In this document: in pieces, positions 1 through 11,955 of the stretch
Position numbering within the stretch: the stretch's first letter is position 1
Layout of the letters: every line of letters begins with the position of its first letter
NCBI GenBank assembly: GCA_030271035.1
Contig: JAMBUN010000298.1
Span: 368,309-432,308 of the forward strand
Origin: Microascus cirrosus
Taxonomy: Eukaryota; Ascomycota; Sordariomycetes; Microascales; Microascaceae
Direction of reading: 5' to 3'
Length of the DNA: 64,000 nt
Translations under genes and position numbers: made by a program
The notes under the pieces: model-generated
What the model saw: the letters and a program-made list of their open reading frames with translations, nothing else
The model's database searches: none
What the model was told of the DNA's origin: nothing

Positions 1-3000
1 GGAGAACAGGCAGCCTCCGATCTACCTCAGACCGCTACCGCTCTTCAAGCCTCGAACTTTATTCTCAACTACGTCCAGGACTCTATGAGTCTCCCAGACT
101 CGATCGCCGAGCAATCATTCGCTTACCGAATCATCGAAACTATGAGGAGCTTCCTTGAAAGATTCAAAATCGACAAGCATCCATTCAATTTCAATGTCGA
201 ATCTAGCGTCATTGATGTCCTCTGCCGAATATTGGTCGTGGTTTTCACTTGCAACCATATCTGCCGAAAATCTTCGCACCTGGTAGATGTGAGGATGGCC
301 ATGGAGGATCTGCTCGTCAAGGTGTCAAGAATAACTGCCCACGCATTACTTAGCAACGGGGTGGATGTCGTGCAGACGTTTCTGGAAGATTCACGTCAGC
401 TTTCTTTTCGACAGAGGGGCATTAGACCAAGCCAGATCGTCATACATACCTGGGTGGTCTTGATGAGAGTACTTGAGATTGCCAGCATCCCGAGATCTGG
501 CTTCTGGGACGTCGTTAATTCGGTACTAGTTCCCCAGGATATCAACTCGGAGACAAACTCGGGAGTTATGGAGGAACTGTGGAAGGCCATGTTCACCCTG
601 CTTCCCCTCCGCGAGTTTGACAGCCAGGGGATCATCGTACCTGGGATCAGGCGGCTTGTATCGATGGATGGCTGGAGCCTGCCTCAGCGCTTGATCAAGC
701 GGGTGTTCGAGTTGTACAAGCAGAACCACAGACAGGCGGCAAGCTTTAACAACTATTGTCGTGCTCTCATCAGCCGTTGTCACTACCTAGCGCGGGAATG
801 GGGGTGGTCTAATTGTCGAGGCATTATCGGCACGATATTCGACTTCTTCGGCTCGCAACACTTGTCTCACCTACGGAATGAGGAAGCGTATAAATCACCA
901 CGATTTCTCGAGGAGCTCGCAAGCAACCCGTCCCTAGTGGTAGAGCGTAAGGACAGATGCTTCCACATCTTTCTCAAGTTCGTGGCGTTGGCAATCAAGA
1001 GGCTGAGAGATCATGAGGCCAACAAAGAGATTCGCAACCTGGTTGCGAGGGTGGTGCCAAACCACAGCCGGGACTATCCAAAGGAACGGCCTTTGCATGC
1101 TCATGACCTCGCTTCCCTTCGAAACCACCATGACCTGCTCTGTACGCTATTCTGGGCGGCACCCCGAGACCTTCGACCAGAAGTTCACCTCATTGAGGCG
1201 CTTATCAGTCCTGCGGATACTCATAAAGATGCATGTCTTGTCAATTTACGAGCCTGGAATCAGTTAGCGCGCTATATCGTGTCGACTGAGGACAATGGCG
1301 ATGTGCTGAAAGTCTTCCACCAGTGGCAATGCAACATCTTCCGACAATTGATGGATCAGTTCGAGTCAGCAGCATCTGATGCTCAACAGCAGTATTCCGC
1401 CCTGTCTAAGGAGGATAGTCACGGCATTTCCCAGACCCGATTCGAGTTTGTGGTGTCCATGAACAAGGCAACAGCAAAGGAAATCGTCTACGCGTGCGTC
1501 AATGCCTCTCGCGACGTGTTACCTTTCGCCCGCAACATCCCGGCCGCAACCTTTGCCTTGAACATGCTGCAACTGAGAGAAATCTTAAGGCACTTCTCGA
1601 TATCGCCTCCGACCTTAGACTGGGCCATACTCAGGAGCGCCCTTGAGACACTCAATGCCTACCTGTTCAAGGTAGATGCTCTTTGCCGGCAGCAACCGGG
1701 TCGAGATTCAGGTGCGCGCGACATCGAGTCCACGGTGATGACCCGCCTGCATCGAGACTTGTCTAGGAACCTCTTCGCCACAGCACGGCACATCATCGGT
1801 ACGGAAGGGGCTGAGACAAAGTCAGCTACGGCGGAGATGGACAGATCCATATGCGTAGAGCTTATCACTGTTTTGGCCGCCAGAATATTCGGCAGCCTTT
1901 CTAAAGCCGGCTTTGTCGATATCTCCCAAGCCCTGGGGCCCGGGATCTATGGTCTCTTCGGTCGGGAGGTTCATAAACTTCCGCTCAGCTACCGTAAACA
2001 CCTTGTTCTGTATGCGGCAACTCTTCTCAAGCAGGAACTGTCAGGAGTCGATGCGCTGGGGCCAAGCCTTGTCGAGCTGTGGTTGCTTGCCCTCGTCAAA
2101 CCTAGACAGTTCCTCTCCTACGAGAACCAATTGGCGGAGGAGTTGAAGCGGCGCAACGAGCCTTTCGTTCCCGAGGCCGTTATGGGTTTGTCGATTGATC
2201 CTGACTACGGGTCAAATCGGGATCTCTTCGAATGTAAGTCCTAGACCACCCTTGAGCGTAATTGGAATTGCCTAACCCTGACAACCCCTAAAGACACCGT
2301 CTCCTGGATGCGCCAGTCCCTGCGTGATGCCGCCCCTGGTACAAGACGGGACATCGTCTCAACTTTCTCGACAGCGCTACGGACGGTAATGGACCAGATC
2401 AAGTCAGACCTTAGGGTTGTCGCGCTCGATCCCGTCGAGCACCCTCCCTACGTCACTTTCGTCCGCGACATCATCTCTCTCATCCGATCTCACGTTACCG
2501 AGATATGCGTTGTTGATGATTTCTTTTACCAGATCAGCAAGGAATACTCTCCGTCGCTCCAGGATCCCCGTCTGCATGTCGCGGGCATCATTGCATACGG
2601 CGTAAGGCTCGGAGAGGGGGAAGCGCAGGTCGCACCACAGCTCTTCTACTATCTCTTTAACAACTTCAAGAACGCCCTCATCAATGACAAGCTCGGGAAT
2701 GAAACAGCCATGTTGCGGCGTGGGTTGACTAATGATCATATTCTTGCCTTCGTTCTGGCAAAGATGGTTCCGGCGATCTCAAAAGCGGCGGTGAGGGTCG
2801 GCGGCGTGTTTCCTCTTCTTGATGTTTACCATGATGCCCTCGCGCGTCTGCTCACTGGGCACATTGCGGGACGCGAGCTGACGGAGGAAATCCTGCCGGA
2901 CGTGCTTACGCTTATACAGACAATCATGGGATGTCTCTATAAGCTAGCTATCGGAGGTGCTTCTGCCCCTTCCGCGGAGCAACTACACGTTGCACGGCGG

Positions 3001-3516
3001 CTGTGCAATCTGGTCAATATGTTGTGGCTGTCAATGGAAGTACTCTCCTATACGAGCCCGCGCAACGAGTCTCTCCGCGTCCTTGAGCACCTCTTCAATC
3101 GGTTACAGCCCTGGCTGGACTCGAGTATTGCCTGTCTTAGCAACGCCTTGGCCAGACGCGAGAATATCCCTGGACAAGCCGACATATTCAGCGGATTACA
3201 TAGAATCGCACACTCAATACCACAAGCTGAGTCCCAGGTTACGATGTTTCAGGACTGGATCATCACGGATGTTAGCAAGAACTGGATGGTATCGGACAAT
3301 ACCATCACCATCCAGGCTCCTGCGAGAGCGAAGGGTCCGTCCTCTACGCAGTTTGGGCAGGGGATAAAAAAACCGGACTGGGATGCATTCGAGTTGATAA
3401 AGTCACTGAACGAGGAGTTGAAGTTTTGGAGACTCAGACAGCATGAGATCTTCCTAGGGGAGCGTGGACGAGGGCGAGCATTTGGTGGAAGCATTACAGA
3501 TGGGTTGATTTTCTAA
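1..3516 (+). CDS. Mus7/Mms22-family DNA repair protein, 5' truncated by window edge
   Basis: The reading frame is open from base 1 (no start in the window), so the N-terminal part lies upstream. A 60-bp intron (2234-2293, GTAAGT..AAG, branch-like CTAAC) joins two exons and restores the frame through ...LFEYTVSWMRQ. The visible part is about 1151 residues, mostly helical and leucine-rich. The stretch around residues 415-475 (RAWNQLARYIVST followed by a W/F-rich segment) resembles my recollection of fungal Mus7/Mms22 proteins, which act with cullin Rtt101 and Mms1 in repair of replication-associated damage in the nucleus. That assignment rests on motif memory and size, not on a search. Alternative: another large helical-repeat protein. 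The end at 3516 is a clean stop. Confidence 0.6.
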
Positions 3517-3903
3517 GGAGTTCTTGGTTGGGGCATTATGGCTTGTGACGATTTCAGGCCCGGAGTTAATAGAGACATAGCATATTTAGCCATGCATTGG
3601 ATAACATAAAGTTTCGGCGTCTTCTCGTAAGGAATACACTCGTAGTTTATCTCACTAATACAACATTAGGGAAGTCTGCGGTATGTAGTGTACATTGAAG
3701 TTACGAAGTATTCGCTAGAGGAGGTTGAAGGAGCACCTGGTGGCAGCTGATACTCGTGCACTTCATCCGACGTTTTCCCCGATTTGGATATGGATAGCAC
3801 AAGCAGCCAAAAAGTTCGAGCACCGATATCGCGACCGCGAGCAGACACATCCTCCTCCACATATTCCGCGCAATTGCAGTCCGCTGCATGCCAAACCTTC
3901 CGA
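3517..3903. other. intergenic spacer / 5' leader
   Basis: Stretch between the Mus7-like stop and the chosen start of the AAA ATPase gene. The reading frame of the downstream gene is open back to an ATG at 3784, so 3784-3903 is either 5' leader or extra coding sequence. Nothing else is recognisable. Confidence 0.5.
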
Positions 3904-6900
3904 ATGCATGCCGCAGGATCCCGCGCTCTCGGCGTCGGGTCCAAAATCAAACTCCCCTACCGAATCCTCCGACGAACGCCGCCATCCACCCGACCCTTCC
4001 ACGCCTCGGTATGCCGGAGAGTAGATAACGACGCGCCGGGGGCCGATGCGCCCGCTGACGGGAAGCCCAACGGGTCGCCACGCGAGGACACGAGGGAAGA
4101 TGTGGCCGCCGGGGACGCGGAGGGCACACAGGCGAGCAGGCGGAGTAGGGCAAGTCACCGCGCGGCTCTGAGGGCGAAACATGCGAAGAGGAAGGCCGCC
4201 GCGGACCTGCCCGTCTTCAAGGTTCCGCCTGGATTTTTGGATGAGAATGTGTTCAGGTATAAGGTGCGGGGCGAGGGCGTGAAGAAGGCGTCGATCTTCA
4301 GGGAGGAGCCCGTGGCAGGAGCGGTGGAGGGATGGGCCAGGCTTGCGGAGAAGAGCGGGAAGAAGGGGGAATATCGGTTCAGTGAGCTGGAGGAGGACCC
4401 TAGGTTCTTTGCGCATCTGGATGAGATGTTCTTCGAAAGTTTTGAGGTTCTGTTCCGGCACGCTGCGTGGACCGAGAGCGACATCGCGGCGGCAATAGAG
4501 AAGAAGCTGGAGGGCGTGGAGGAACGGTCACAGATGGTCACGCTTGGGGCGGCTCTTGCGTGTTATGGGTGGATGCTCGATAATCCTCGCTTCGAGCACG
4601 GTGGTATTAAGGCATTCGGAGCTCTGATAGGCGACATCCTGAAATCTGCATCGTCTTCAGATCTCGACGCCGTCTCTCCCCGGGACTATTGGGGCCGATC
4701 CCTTGGGTATAGCAACCCGCACGAGCTCCTACCCGAGGTAAACCGGAAACCGACCTACTATAGGGATCTCACCCAGGCTGTGGGCGCGGATCTTACAGCG
4801 AAACCGCCGAAGCAGTACTCTGCCAACGATGTAAAGCGGCCGATCAACGTTGTGAACGTGTCATCCTACGCGGGGAGCCGCATATCCACCCTCCTAATGA
4901 GATTCATCGCGACAGCGAACAAGGCTGATCTGTTACGGGTGGATGCCCTGACGCTGTCGCGCATTGTGGGCGGATATCTCGGGCAGGACTGGGCATACTC
5001 GAGGGGACCCATGTCGATGATGGGATTCAGGGTTGCCGAGCTCAACAACGTTCTCGGAGAGCCGATCCAGTGGCCCATCAAGCGCGATGACGATGACGAC
5101 CCGGAGGCAACGGTTGTCCACGTTGGCACGGAGGAGTCCGACTCGGATTACAAGGACCCTCTCGACCGAGAGCTATCGAAGATCCGGGACAACGCAAAGG
5201 ACTACGTTCTCCCATCCGTCGATCGGTGGGAGAACCTTAAGATTAATGCCGCCCTCGAAGGCATTATCAATGCCGTGCTAGATAAATCGGCAAGTCCCGG
5301 CAAGAAGCTCATCATCCAGGTCGACGACTTCGTTGAGCTTGGCATGACACTTGAGGGTGCTCTTCTCCTCGGCAGGCTACGGCACATTGTCGATACCATG
5401 TGGATGCAGGGCAAGCAAATTGCTCTCGTCGGGACGTCTTCGTCCATGGAGCTTTCTGACAAGCATCTGACCGCGTTACGGGAAATCGCTCTAGAGGACT
5501 CTGTGACCGCTGTGCCTGCGGTCCGGGATGCCCTCGGATTCGACATCCAGCTTTATGAAGAACTTGACTTCCTTTCGGTCAACATGCAGAACATCTACAA
5601 CATGTGGGACATGATAACGGGCGACGCGGACAGGACAATCAACCCCTACAACCTGCGCTTCCACTCGCTCTGGTATCACACGGTGCTCCACCACCTCAGC
5701 ACCACCGGCGTCGTGGCAGCTAAGATGTTCACAGCAGACGAGAAGGGCCTCCTTACCTCCCACGTCGAGGTGATGGAGAGGGTCATCCGCGAGATGCTCG
5801 AGACGTACGCCAAATCCCTCCGCACCTCCATCCTGCCTCCCACAGAACTTTACCACACAGTCCGCCACGCGCTCCACCAGAAGCCGGCGCGCGAGGACGT
5901 GATGCGTGTCGTCAACGAGGCGCAGATGTTCAGGGGCATGTCGATTGATAGCACCAACGAGGCCCTCAACGCTAAGCCCATGAACCCGCCTCATCCACCT
6001 TCCTCTGGGCCCTCAAAGCCCTCGTCCGAGAAGCCGGAGCAGCCCTCCTCCAAGCGACTAGCAGAGACGTTCGGAATTACGGACGAGCACGAGAAGAAGC
6101 TTCTGGGTGGTCTCATCGACAAGGACCAGATCCGGACGACCTTCTCCGATGTCCACGCCCCCGAGGAGACAATTTCCGCTCTCAAGCTCCTGACATCCCT
6201 CTCCCTCAAGCGGCCTGAGGCCTTCACGTATGGTGTCCTTGCGCGTGACAGGATACCCGGCTGTCTCCTCTACGGACCGCCCGGTACAGGCAAGACTCTT
6301 CTTGCCAAGGCGGTTGCGAAGGAGAGCAATGCCAGCGTGCTTGAGGTCAGCGCTGCGACAATAAATGAGATGTGGGTGGGGCAGGGCGAGAAGAATGTGC
6401 AAGCTCTGTTCTCACTCGCCAAGAAGCTGGAGCCGCTGGTCATCTTCATCGACGAGGCGGACGCGCTTCTAGCGGGCAGGGGGAGTAACGAACGGAGGGC
6501 CCACCGCGAAATCATCAACCAGTTCCTGAGGGAGTGGGATGGCATGAGCGACACGAACGCATTCATCATGGTAGCGACGAATCGGCCGTTTGACCTTGAT
6601 GAGGCGGTGCTGAGGCGGCTGCCGAGGAGGATTCTGGTCGATCTCCCGCAACAGAAAGATAGGCTCGCCATCTTGAAGATTCTGCTGCGGGACGAGAAAC
6701 TGGGCGACTCCGTCGACCTCGATGAGCTAGCCAGGAAGACGCCGCTTTACTCCGGCTCGGACCTCAAGAACATGTGCGTCGCCGCCGCCATGGCCTCCGT
6801 CCGTGAGGAGACCGAAGCGGCCCTCGCCTCGTCCCCCGACAAGCCCGTCTTCCCCGAGCGGCGGACCATCGAAGCCCGTCACTTCGAGAAGGGGACGCGG

Positions 6901-7059
6901 GAGATCGCGGCGAGCATCAGCGATGAGATGGAGAGCATGCGGGAGATCCGCAAGTTTGATGAGACGTACGGGAAGCCTGGAGGGAGGAAGGTGAAGAAGG
7001 GGATGGGCTTCCAGATTGGGAAGGAGGAGGGAGTAAAGGAGGCGAAGGTGAGAGGGTGA
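3904..7059 (+). CDS. mitochondrial Msp1-like AAA+ ATPase
   Basis: Single-exon gene; 1051 residues from the ATG at 3904. I chose this start because it gives an Arg-rich, acid-free leader ending near RPFHASVCRR, typical of mitochondrial presequences; an in-frame ATG at 3784 would add 40 residues. The C-terminal AAA module is intact: Walker A GPPGTGKT (about residues 791-798 from this start), Walker B IFIDEAD (about 847-853), sensor-1 ATNRPF and arginine-finger region LRRLPRR. It most resembles the Msp1/ATAD1 group, which extracts mislocalised membrane proteins, but it is much longer than Msp1. An upstream region (about residues 315-520) looks like a second, degenerate AAA fold lacking the P-loop Lys. 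The gene is tail-to-tail with KGD1. Function inferred: mitochondrial protein remodelling; substrate unknown. Confidence 0.8.
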   Translation: MHAAGSRALGVGSKIKLPYRILRRTPPSTRPFHASVCRRVDNDAPGADAPADGKPNGSPREDTREDVAAGDAEGTQASRRSRASHRAALRAKHAKRKAAADLPVFKVPPGFLDENVFRYKVRGEGVKKASIFREEPVAGAVEGWARLAEKSGKKGEYRFSELEEDPRFFAHLDEMFFESFEVLFRHAAWTESDIAAAIEKKLEGVEERSQMVTLGAALACYGWMLDNPRFEHGGIKAFGALIGDILKSASSSDLDAVSPRDYWGRSLGYSNPHELLPEVNRKPTYYRDLTQAVGADLTAKPPKQYSANDVKRPINVVNVSSYAGSRISTLLMRFIATANKADLLRVDALTLSRIVGGYLGQDWAYSRGPMSMMGFRVAELNNVLGEPIQWPIKRDDDDDPEATVVHVGTEESDSDYKDPLDRELSKIRDNAKDYVLPSVDRWENLKINAALEGIINAVLDKSASPGKKLIIQVDDFVELGMTLEGALLLGRLRHIVDTMWMQGKQIALVGTSSSMELSDKHLTALREIALEDSVTAVPAVRDALGFDIQLYEELDFLSVNMQNIYNMWDMITGDADRTINPYNLRFHSLWYHTVLHHLSTTGVVAAKMFTADEKGLLTSHVEVMERVIREMLETYAKSLRTSILPPTELYHTVRHALHQKPAREDVMRVVNEAQMFRGMSIDSTNEALNAKPMNPPHPPSSGPSKPSSEKPEQPSSKRLAETFGITDEHEKKLLGGLIDKDQIRTTFSDVHAPEETISALKLLTSLSLKRPEAFTYGVLARDRIPGCLLYGPPGTGKTLLAKAVAKESNASVLEVSAATINEMWVGQGEKNVQALFSLAKKLEPLVIFIDEADALLAGRGSNERRAHREIINQFLREWDGMSDTNAFIMVATNRPFDLDEAVLRRLPRRILVDLPQQKDRLAILKILLRDEKLGDSVDLDELARKTPLYSGSDLKNMCVAAAMASVREETEAALASSPDKPVFPERRTIEARHFEKGTREIAASISDEMESMREIRKFDETYGKPGGRKVKKGMGFQIGKEEGVKEAKVRG

Positions 7060-7471
7060 TAGGGGTTGTGGTAACTGTCCGATAGAGGAGGCTGTGGTAG
7101 GGGATGGGGAGGTTGTTTTCCCGTGCTTGTACGAAGATTCGAAATGGGGATATAAAGGATGTGCCTTACTCTCGGTAGTCATGATAGACTGTACAACACT
7201 TATATCTATGCGCTTCACTGTCAATTTTACTTGGGTTTTGACGTTTTCGTCGTTCACAGACGAGGGGAACTCGCAGGCTAGAAAAACAAAGCAAACACCC
7301 TTTTTTTTATTTTTCACCTACATGGACGGCATGGGCTAGGATCCCTCGCAAAAAGGAAACCCGATTCTATTCACACAATGGCTGTTGTACACCCACCCAT
7401 CCCAGGGAACTCTACATCTCTCCCACGATCTATCTCCTCCTTCCCCCAATGTTCTCTCCCCCAGATTACAT
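7060..7471. other. convergent intergenic region
   Basis: Spacer between the stops of the AAA ATPase and KGD1 genes. It has T-rich stretches (near 7301-7317) that fit 3' UTR or polyadenylation sequence for the two converging transcripts. No gene seen. Confidence 0.6.
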
Positions 7472-10400
7472 CTAAGGCTCCCCCTTGAGCTTGTCCTGCT
7501 TGACCGTAAAGGCGTCGTTCAGGAACTCCGCCTCCTCCTTCATGTGCACACCCTTCATACCCGTCGCGACCGACGCACTGGGGTTTCGGCCGGCGTACAT
7601 GACGTGCCTCCTGTTGTGGTACTCGGTGTGGTTCAGCAGCGTCTCGATACGAGGCTGCGTGAAGCTCCACGCGCCCGCGTTCAGCGGCTCCTCCTGCGCC
7701 CACACGATGGTCTTGGCGTTGGGGTACGAGTCAAGGTTCTCCTTCAGCTGCTGCCAGGGGAAGGGGTTGAGCTGCTCGATACGGGTAATGGCCACGTTGT
7801 CGAGTTTGTTCTCCGCGCGGTACTTGTGCAGCGCCGCGTAGACTTGGCCTGAGCAGAGGATCACGCGCTCGATCTCCTCCGCCGGCTTGATGTCGCCGCT
7901 CGCGTGTGCGGGGTCAGGGATGATCCAGCGGAAGCCCGAGTCACCAGTGAACTCATCCAGGGACGAGCGGGCGAGAGGGTGGCGGAGGAGGGATTTGGAG
8001 AAGAAGATGACCAGGGCTGTTTTGCGTTAGCATCAGGTTCAAGATGGGCATTAGCCAGTGCTAGGACCGGAAAGACTTACGCTTGCGGAACTGCCTGCAC
8101 ATCTGGCGGCGGAGGACGTGGAACAAGTTGGAGGGCTCCGTCATATAGACAATCTGCATGTTGCAGTCCTGGTGCTGGCGGGCTAGCTTGTCGGGCGTGG
8201 GGAAGACGCGGGGATCCTCGTTGCAGAGCTGAAGATAGCGCTCGAGACGACCGGACGAGTGCTCGGGACCCTGGCCATCGTAACCATGGGGAAGAGACAT
8301 GACCAGACCCGTTCGCTGCATCCACTTAACCTCACCAGAGGCGATGAACTGGTCAATAACACATTGCGCGTTGTTGGCAAAGTCACCGAACTGGGCCTCC
8401 CACATGACGAGGGCGTTGGGGGACGAGAGAGAGTAGCCGTACTCGAACCCGAGAGCACCGTACTCGCTAAGGGACGAGTTCGAGATAACAAACTTGCCCT
8501 GGTCCTTGCTAATGTGCTGCAGAGGCGTGTACGTGTCCTCGTTCTCCTGGTCATGGAAAACGGCGTGGCGCTGAGAGAACGTACCCCGCTCGACATCCTG
8601 GCCAGAGACGCGGACGTGATTGCCCTCCGTGACGAGCGAACCGAAGGCAAGGGCCTCGGCGGTCGGGAAGTCAATGTTCTTGCCCTCCACGACTGACTTA
8701 GTCCGGTTTTTGAGGATACGCTTGAGGTTATTGTGGACTTGGAAGCCGTCGGGGAAGGAGCCGACAACCTCACCAATGTGCTTCAGCGTCTTCTCGTCCA
8801 CAGCGGTGGGGTTGTGCGGCAGGACCTCAGTAGCCAGCTCCTTGGGTGACTTGAAGCCGTTCCAGGCCGACGTAGTCCACTCCTTGGAGGTAGGCTGGTA
8901 GTCCTTCGACTTGCCAAAGCTGTCCTCCAGCATCTGCCAGACCCACTGCTTGTGCTCCTCGACGTCCTCCTTGGTGAAGGTACCCTCACGCAGGAGCTTG
9001 TTGATGTAGACCTCGATCTGAGCTTTGTGCTCCTTGATGCGCTTGTACATGAGGGGCTGCGTAAACGAGGGCTGGTCAGTCTCGTTGTGGCCGTGCTTAC
9101 GGTAGCACACGAGATCGATGACCACGTCATGCTGGAACTCGGCACGCCAGTCGGCGGCGAGCTGGCAGACGAAGTTGACGGCCTCGACATCATCGGCGTT
9201 CACATGGAAGACAGGTGCGTCGATAGCCTTGGCAATGTCCGTACAGTAGGAGGTGGAGCGCGCAAAACGGGGGTCGGTAGTAAAGCCGATCTGGTTGTTA
9301 ACCACCAGGTGGATGGTACCACCTGTCGAAAAGGCAGGGAGCGAGTGGAACCCAAGACACTCGTAAACAACACCCTGGGCGGCGAAGGCAGCATCTCCGT
9401 GGAGCAGGACGCCCATGGCAGTCTTGTGTTCCTTCTCATCGTTGTTGTAGTGCTGGATGGCACGGGTCTTGCCCAGAACAACGGGGTCCTCGGCCTCGAG
9501 ATGCGAGGGGTTGGCAACGAGCGAAAGCTGCACACGCTTGCCGGAGGGCGTTGGCCGCTCGAAGTTCATGCCCAGGTGGTATTTGACGTCGCCAGAGCCC
9601 TCTTCAGCACCCTGAGTTCCGGCAAATTCACTAAAGATGGACTCGTTTGGCTTTCGGACGACGTTGCTGAGAACGTTGAGACGGCCACGATGGGGCATGC
9701 CAATGACGATGTCCTTCACACCGTAGTCAACACTGCGGTCGATGAGGGCCTTCATTCCGGGAACAAGGGTCTCGCAGCCCTCAAGACCGAAACGTTTATC
9801 GTTAGGGTACTTGGTGGCGAGGAAAGACTCGAAGCTGGAGCTCCAGATGAGACGGTCGAGGATTCGGCGCTTCTCGTCAATCGAGTACTTGAACGGCTGG
9901 GGGACCTCAAGGCGCTCGCGGAGCCAATCGCAGCGGCTGCGGCTGGGCAGGTGGATGAACTCGACTCCCCAAGAGCCCGAGTAAATCTTCTCAAGGGTGG
10001 AAATGATTTCGCGAAGGGTCATCTTCTGGCGTTCGGGGGTCTTGAACCTCGGGAGGATGCCCGGTCCAAGCTCGAACTCGGAGTCCAGGTCCTTCTCCGT
10101 GAAATTGTAGTATTCGAGGGTCAGCTCCCTAGGTTTTACGTTGCCAAAGCCGCGAGACGAGCCACGGATGCCGAGGGGGTCAATGTTGGCCTTGTGGTGG
10201 CCGCGCGCTTGGTACGCGCGACATAGCAGCTGGACCTTGAGATGGTTCATGACATCGGTCTTATCACCGGTCTGCATACCAGCTCCCGGAGTCAGCGGGA
10301 CGCCGCCCGTGGCACTCGGCACCAGGCTCGGCGGAGGCTGAAACGCCTGGGAGATGGGCATGTCGCCGCTCTCCATGTTCTTGAAGTAGACCTGCCACGA

Positions 10401-10634
10401 GACGTGCACGCTGGACGGGTCCTCCTTCCACTGGATGTACATCTCGTCGATGTAACTCGCGGCACTCCCAGAGAGGAAGCTGTCGCTCGTGCTAGGAGGC
10501 GCGTGGGTCGCGCTGGTATTGTATCTCGTCTGGCCGGCGAGGGCCATCGTGCGTCGGTTCGTGATGGCTCTCCATGATGGATTCGATTGGCTCAGGATGC
10601 GGCCCCCGGCCCTTGAGGCGATATTCCTCAACAT
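7472..10634 (-). CDS. KGD1: 2-oxoglutarate dehydrogenase E1 component, mitochondrial
   Basis: Thiamine-diphosphate-dependent E1 of the 2-oxoglutarate dehydrogenase complex; converts 2-oxoglutarate and lipoyl-E2 to succinyl-E2 and CO2 in the TCA cycle, mitochondrial matrix. Two exons, 10634-8081 and 8016-7472, with a 64-bp intron (GTAAGT..CAG) that restores KPLVIFFSKSLLRHP. The product is 1032 residues, close to yeast Kgd1 (1014). Visible motifs: presequence MLRNIASRAGGRILSQ, an early YIDEMYIQWKEDP segment, GMPHRGRLNVL, GDAAFAAQGVVYE, VNNQIGFTTDPR, YRKHGHNETDQP, EAQFGDFANNAQ and the C-terminal WAQEEPLNAGAW. The start is the ATG at 10634; a TTG seven codons upstream is not a credible start. The long open frames on the opposite strand are shadows of its biased codons. 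Confidence 0.97.
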
Positions 10635-11955
10635 GGTGAAGTTTGTGGAGCTCAAAATGGAAGGATTTGTCGCGTGCCGTCGGGTCTTTAGAAGTCGACG
10701 CGAGGTTGTCAGTAGGAAGCCTCGAACAGAAGCGCCGAGGCCATTCGAGCGTTCAAGGGTACTCGGTGAACGGGAGCTTACTCAGTGAGCGAAAGCACCG
10801 TGATGTTCCAGATGTGAAGCTGAAGGAGCAACAATAAGTCCAAGGCTTTCAGAGGGGAGGGATGAAATAGAAAGGAACGCACCCTATATTAAGAGCATTG
10901 AAAGCAACAGGAAGCACGGAAAAGTGCTGTTTGCATGCAGCAAGCCAGGCACAGTGAAAAAGTGCGAACAGAGTTAAGCAAAGGGTGAGGAAGAAAGTGA
11001 CGAGAGCCAAGGATAAGATAGGAAAAAGCTGGAGATAGTCGGGAGAACGGCGATGTCACCACGGACACTTCGGGCTGCGATGGCTCTGAGTGGCCAGAGC
11101 TGGATCAGGTGGGCCTTCCCAGCCGGATCTGGAACGGCACAGGGGCAACTGAGCCAGTCATCATGTCAAGCGGAGCCAATCACGGCGCTTCCTGGAAAGC
11201 TCGGAACACCTTTCGCGGGAAGTGGCGTCCATAATAGCCGTCGCCACACCTCAGGCGCCACATTTGGGTTGCGCCTCAATTCCCTCAAATCGCTCAGGCT
11301 CCAGTACCGGGGTTGCTGCGCCCGGCCCAGCCCGGATCGCTGCACCTTTGCTGACATCAGCAAGTTTACTTAATACCAGCTGCGCAGCAACCTTCATTGA
11401 GCTTCACCCTACTCAGTTGAAAGTTCACAGAGCTTCAGCCTTAAGAACAGTCAGCGGTGGTATCATCATTGAGTGGTGCCTTTCTGTTCCTTTCTTGGCA
11501 TTGCACTCGAACTGGCATTCCGGCATAAGACGACTGAGCAACCTTCATACCCGCGACTGGACATATATCCCTTCGATCCATCCCCAGAGCAGGAACATTC
11601 TTGGAACTAATCTCACGAGGCAAGAAGCATTTCTGGACTATTCACTCCGGTACGGCAGTCAAATCCAGTCGCCACTAAGAATCCAGGCTCAAAAAGGCTG
11701 GTGAATTAAGAGGTGTAATGAAAATTATGGGTTGGCACCTGCAGTCGTGAACGAAGACTCACGCTAGAGATACGACGAGTACGTCGTCTTTCTGGGGTGC
11801 CCTTGGTGAAGGCGAGCTCTGCGAGTAGAGTCCATATCGGATACCGATACGCTTGGGCCCTAAAGTTGACCAAGAAGAAGGACGGTAGCTTTGAGGGAGG
11901 AGCTCCTCCCAAGAGCGTGTCGACTTCGCAGCTATCTGTTCTCGTCGACCTCGTC
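10635..11955. promoter_or_regulatory. divergent promoter region KGD1 / TFB1
   Basis: About 1.3 kb between divergently transcribed starts. It is purine-rich on the KGD1 side (10840-11045). A CCAAT box (gagCCAATCACGG, near 11172-11184) is present, which suits HAP-complex control of respiratory genes, but position alone is weak evidence. Short open frames here lack protein-like composition; I see no gene. Confidence 0.45.

Noticed and set aside
8952..10226. 424-codon open frame on the + strand
   Set aside because: It lies antisense to KGD1, which has full family motifs; the frame arises from GC-biased codons of the real gene.
10635..10655. TTG-initiated extension of KGD1
   Set aside because: The codon is TTG; the ATG at 10634 begins a good mitochondrial presequence.
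11222..11704. 160-codon open frame upstream of TFB1
   Set aside because: Codon use and residue composition are not protein-like; lies in a promoter region.
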